A DNA stretch of 13,449 nucleotides from Chloroflexota bacterium. GTDB lineage: Bacteria > Chloroflexota > Dormibacteria > Dormibacterales > Dormibacteraceae. Position 1 is the stretch's first letter. Each line of letters starts with the position of its first letter. Made by a program: the position numbers and the translations under genes. The stretch spans positions 12,065-25,513 of the forward strand of contig VBJR01000005.1 of NCBI GenBank assembly GCA_005880175.1, in the 5' to 3' direction. This document shows, piece after piece, positions 13,299 through 13,449 of the stretch. The notes beneath the pieces were generated by a model, which worked only from the letters and a program-made list of their open reading frames with translations, made no database searches and was not told where the DNA came from.

Positions 13299-13449
13299 TC
13301 AAGGGCGAACATTGATTCGCTCCTGGAGGTCATTCAGGATCTGCTTGATCGGGGTCAGGCCGGATGTCAGGATGGGTTGTGGGGAAGGTCGCCTCGTGAG
13401 TGCGCCGCGAGCGCGCGTGGCAGGTCCCAGGTGGACCTGGTGAGGGGCC
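13299..13449 (-). CDS. Possible 3' end of a gene running in from the right edge
   Basis: An open minus-strand reading enters at the window edge and ends at TGA 13299 with the sequence ILTSGLTPIKQILNDLQERI then NVRP. The end looks like a helical protein C-terminus, and it would be convergent with the HicB-like gene across a 22-base gap. Third-position GC in the last 24 codons is about 75 %, better than the competing plus-strand reading from ATG 13290, which is also open to the edge. No family is recognised. Apart from this the stretch 13277-13449 shows nothing I can name. Confidence 0.3.
   Translation of the reverse strand, partial: APHQVHLGPATRARGALTRRPSPQPILTSGLTPIKQILNDLQERINVRP

Noticed and set aside
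12956..13333. N-terminal extension of the RidA-like protein
   Set aside because: The family N-terminus is at 12955 and the extension is antisense to the HicB-like gene.
13290..13449. Plus-strand gene starting at ATG 13290
   Set aside because: The AAGGA site is only two bases from the ATG and third-position GC is low; the minus-strand reading is slightly better supported.

Overview
The window is GC-rich (roughly 70 %) bacterial chromosome with short intergenic gaps. It has Shine-Dalgarno-led genes beside genes that look leaderless (a TANNNT box 6-8 bases before the start codon). The gene families are a Tat lipoprotein solute-binding protein, a WS/DGAT acyltransferase, paired solute-binding and VWA proteins, and a TetR regulator facing a VOC gene. 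Together they suggest a soil-type Actinomycetota or a neighbouring phylum such as Dormibacterota or Chloroflexota. No rRNA, tRNA, CRISPR array or intact insertion sequence was seen, so the placement is an inference.

Layout: (1) 3-389, the 3' end of a MacB/LolD-type ABC ATPase, closed by a strong hairpin (421-456). (2) 406-2365, a divergent regulatory unit. A VOC protein and an overlapping membrane protein run leftward and a TetR regulator runs rightward; between them four GTAC cores recur at an exact 7-bp period, a likely operator. (3) 2400-5476, a leftward operon of a membrane-anchored solute-binding-like protein, a lipoprotein with solute-binding plus VWA domains, and a small membrane protein. 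It is preceded by three 11-bp-spaced direct repeats resembling a PHO box. (4) 5593-6792, a Tat-exported LivJ-type binding lipoprotein. (5) 6858-8354, a stand-alone MurE-like ligase with altered motifs. Its last 52 coding bases, its stop codon and a few bases beyond form a perfect 57-bp repeat, duplicated around a structured 167-bp element. (6) 8589-9377, a 2OG-Fe dioxygenase, divergent from (7) 9517-10944, a WS/DGAT acyltransferase. (8) 10908-12955, a leftward RidA-like / hydrolase / lipase operon whose lipase overlaps the acyltransferase tail to tail. (9) a small HicB-like protein and an unresolved right edge.

The most striking pattern is that three genes (4469-5476, 3043-4472 and 9517-10944) each appear to have lost short internal stretches at four sites in all. 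One loss is in frame and three shift the frame, while the flanking sequence still encodes well-conserved family motifs. Either the assembly has dropped segments or several genes carry real micro-deletions. Lost lengths are estimated from memory of the families, not from an alignment. With the duplication at the murE end, this makes assembly quality the first thing to test. Functionally the window offers a lipid module (acyltransferase plus lipase and hydrolase), a possibly phosphate- or stress-linked surface operon, and a ligand-responsive VOC/TetR unit.
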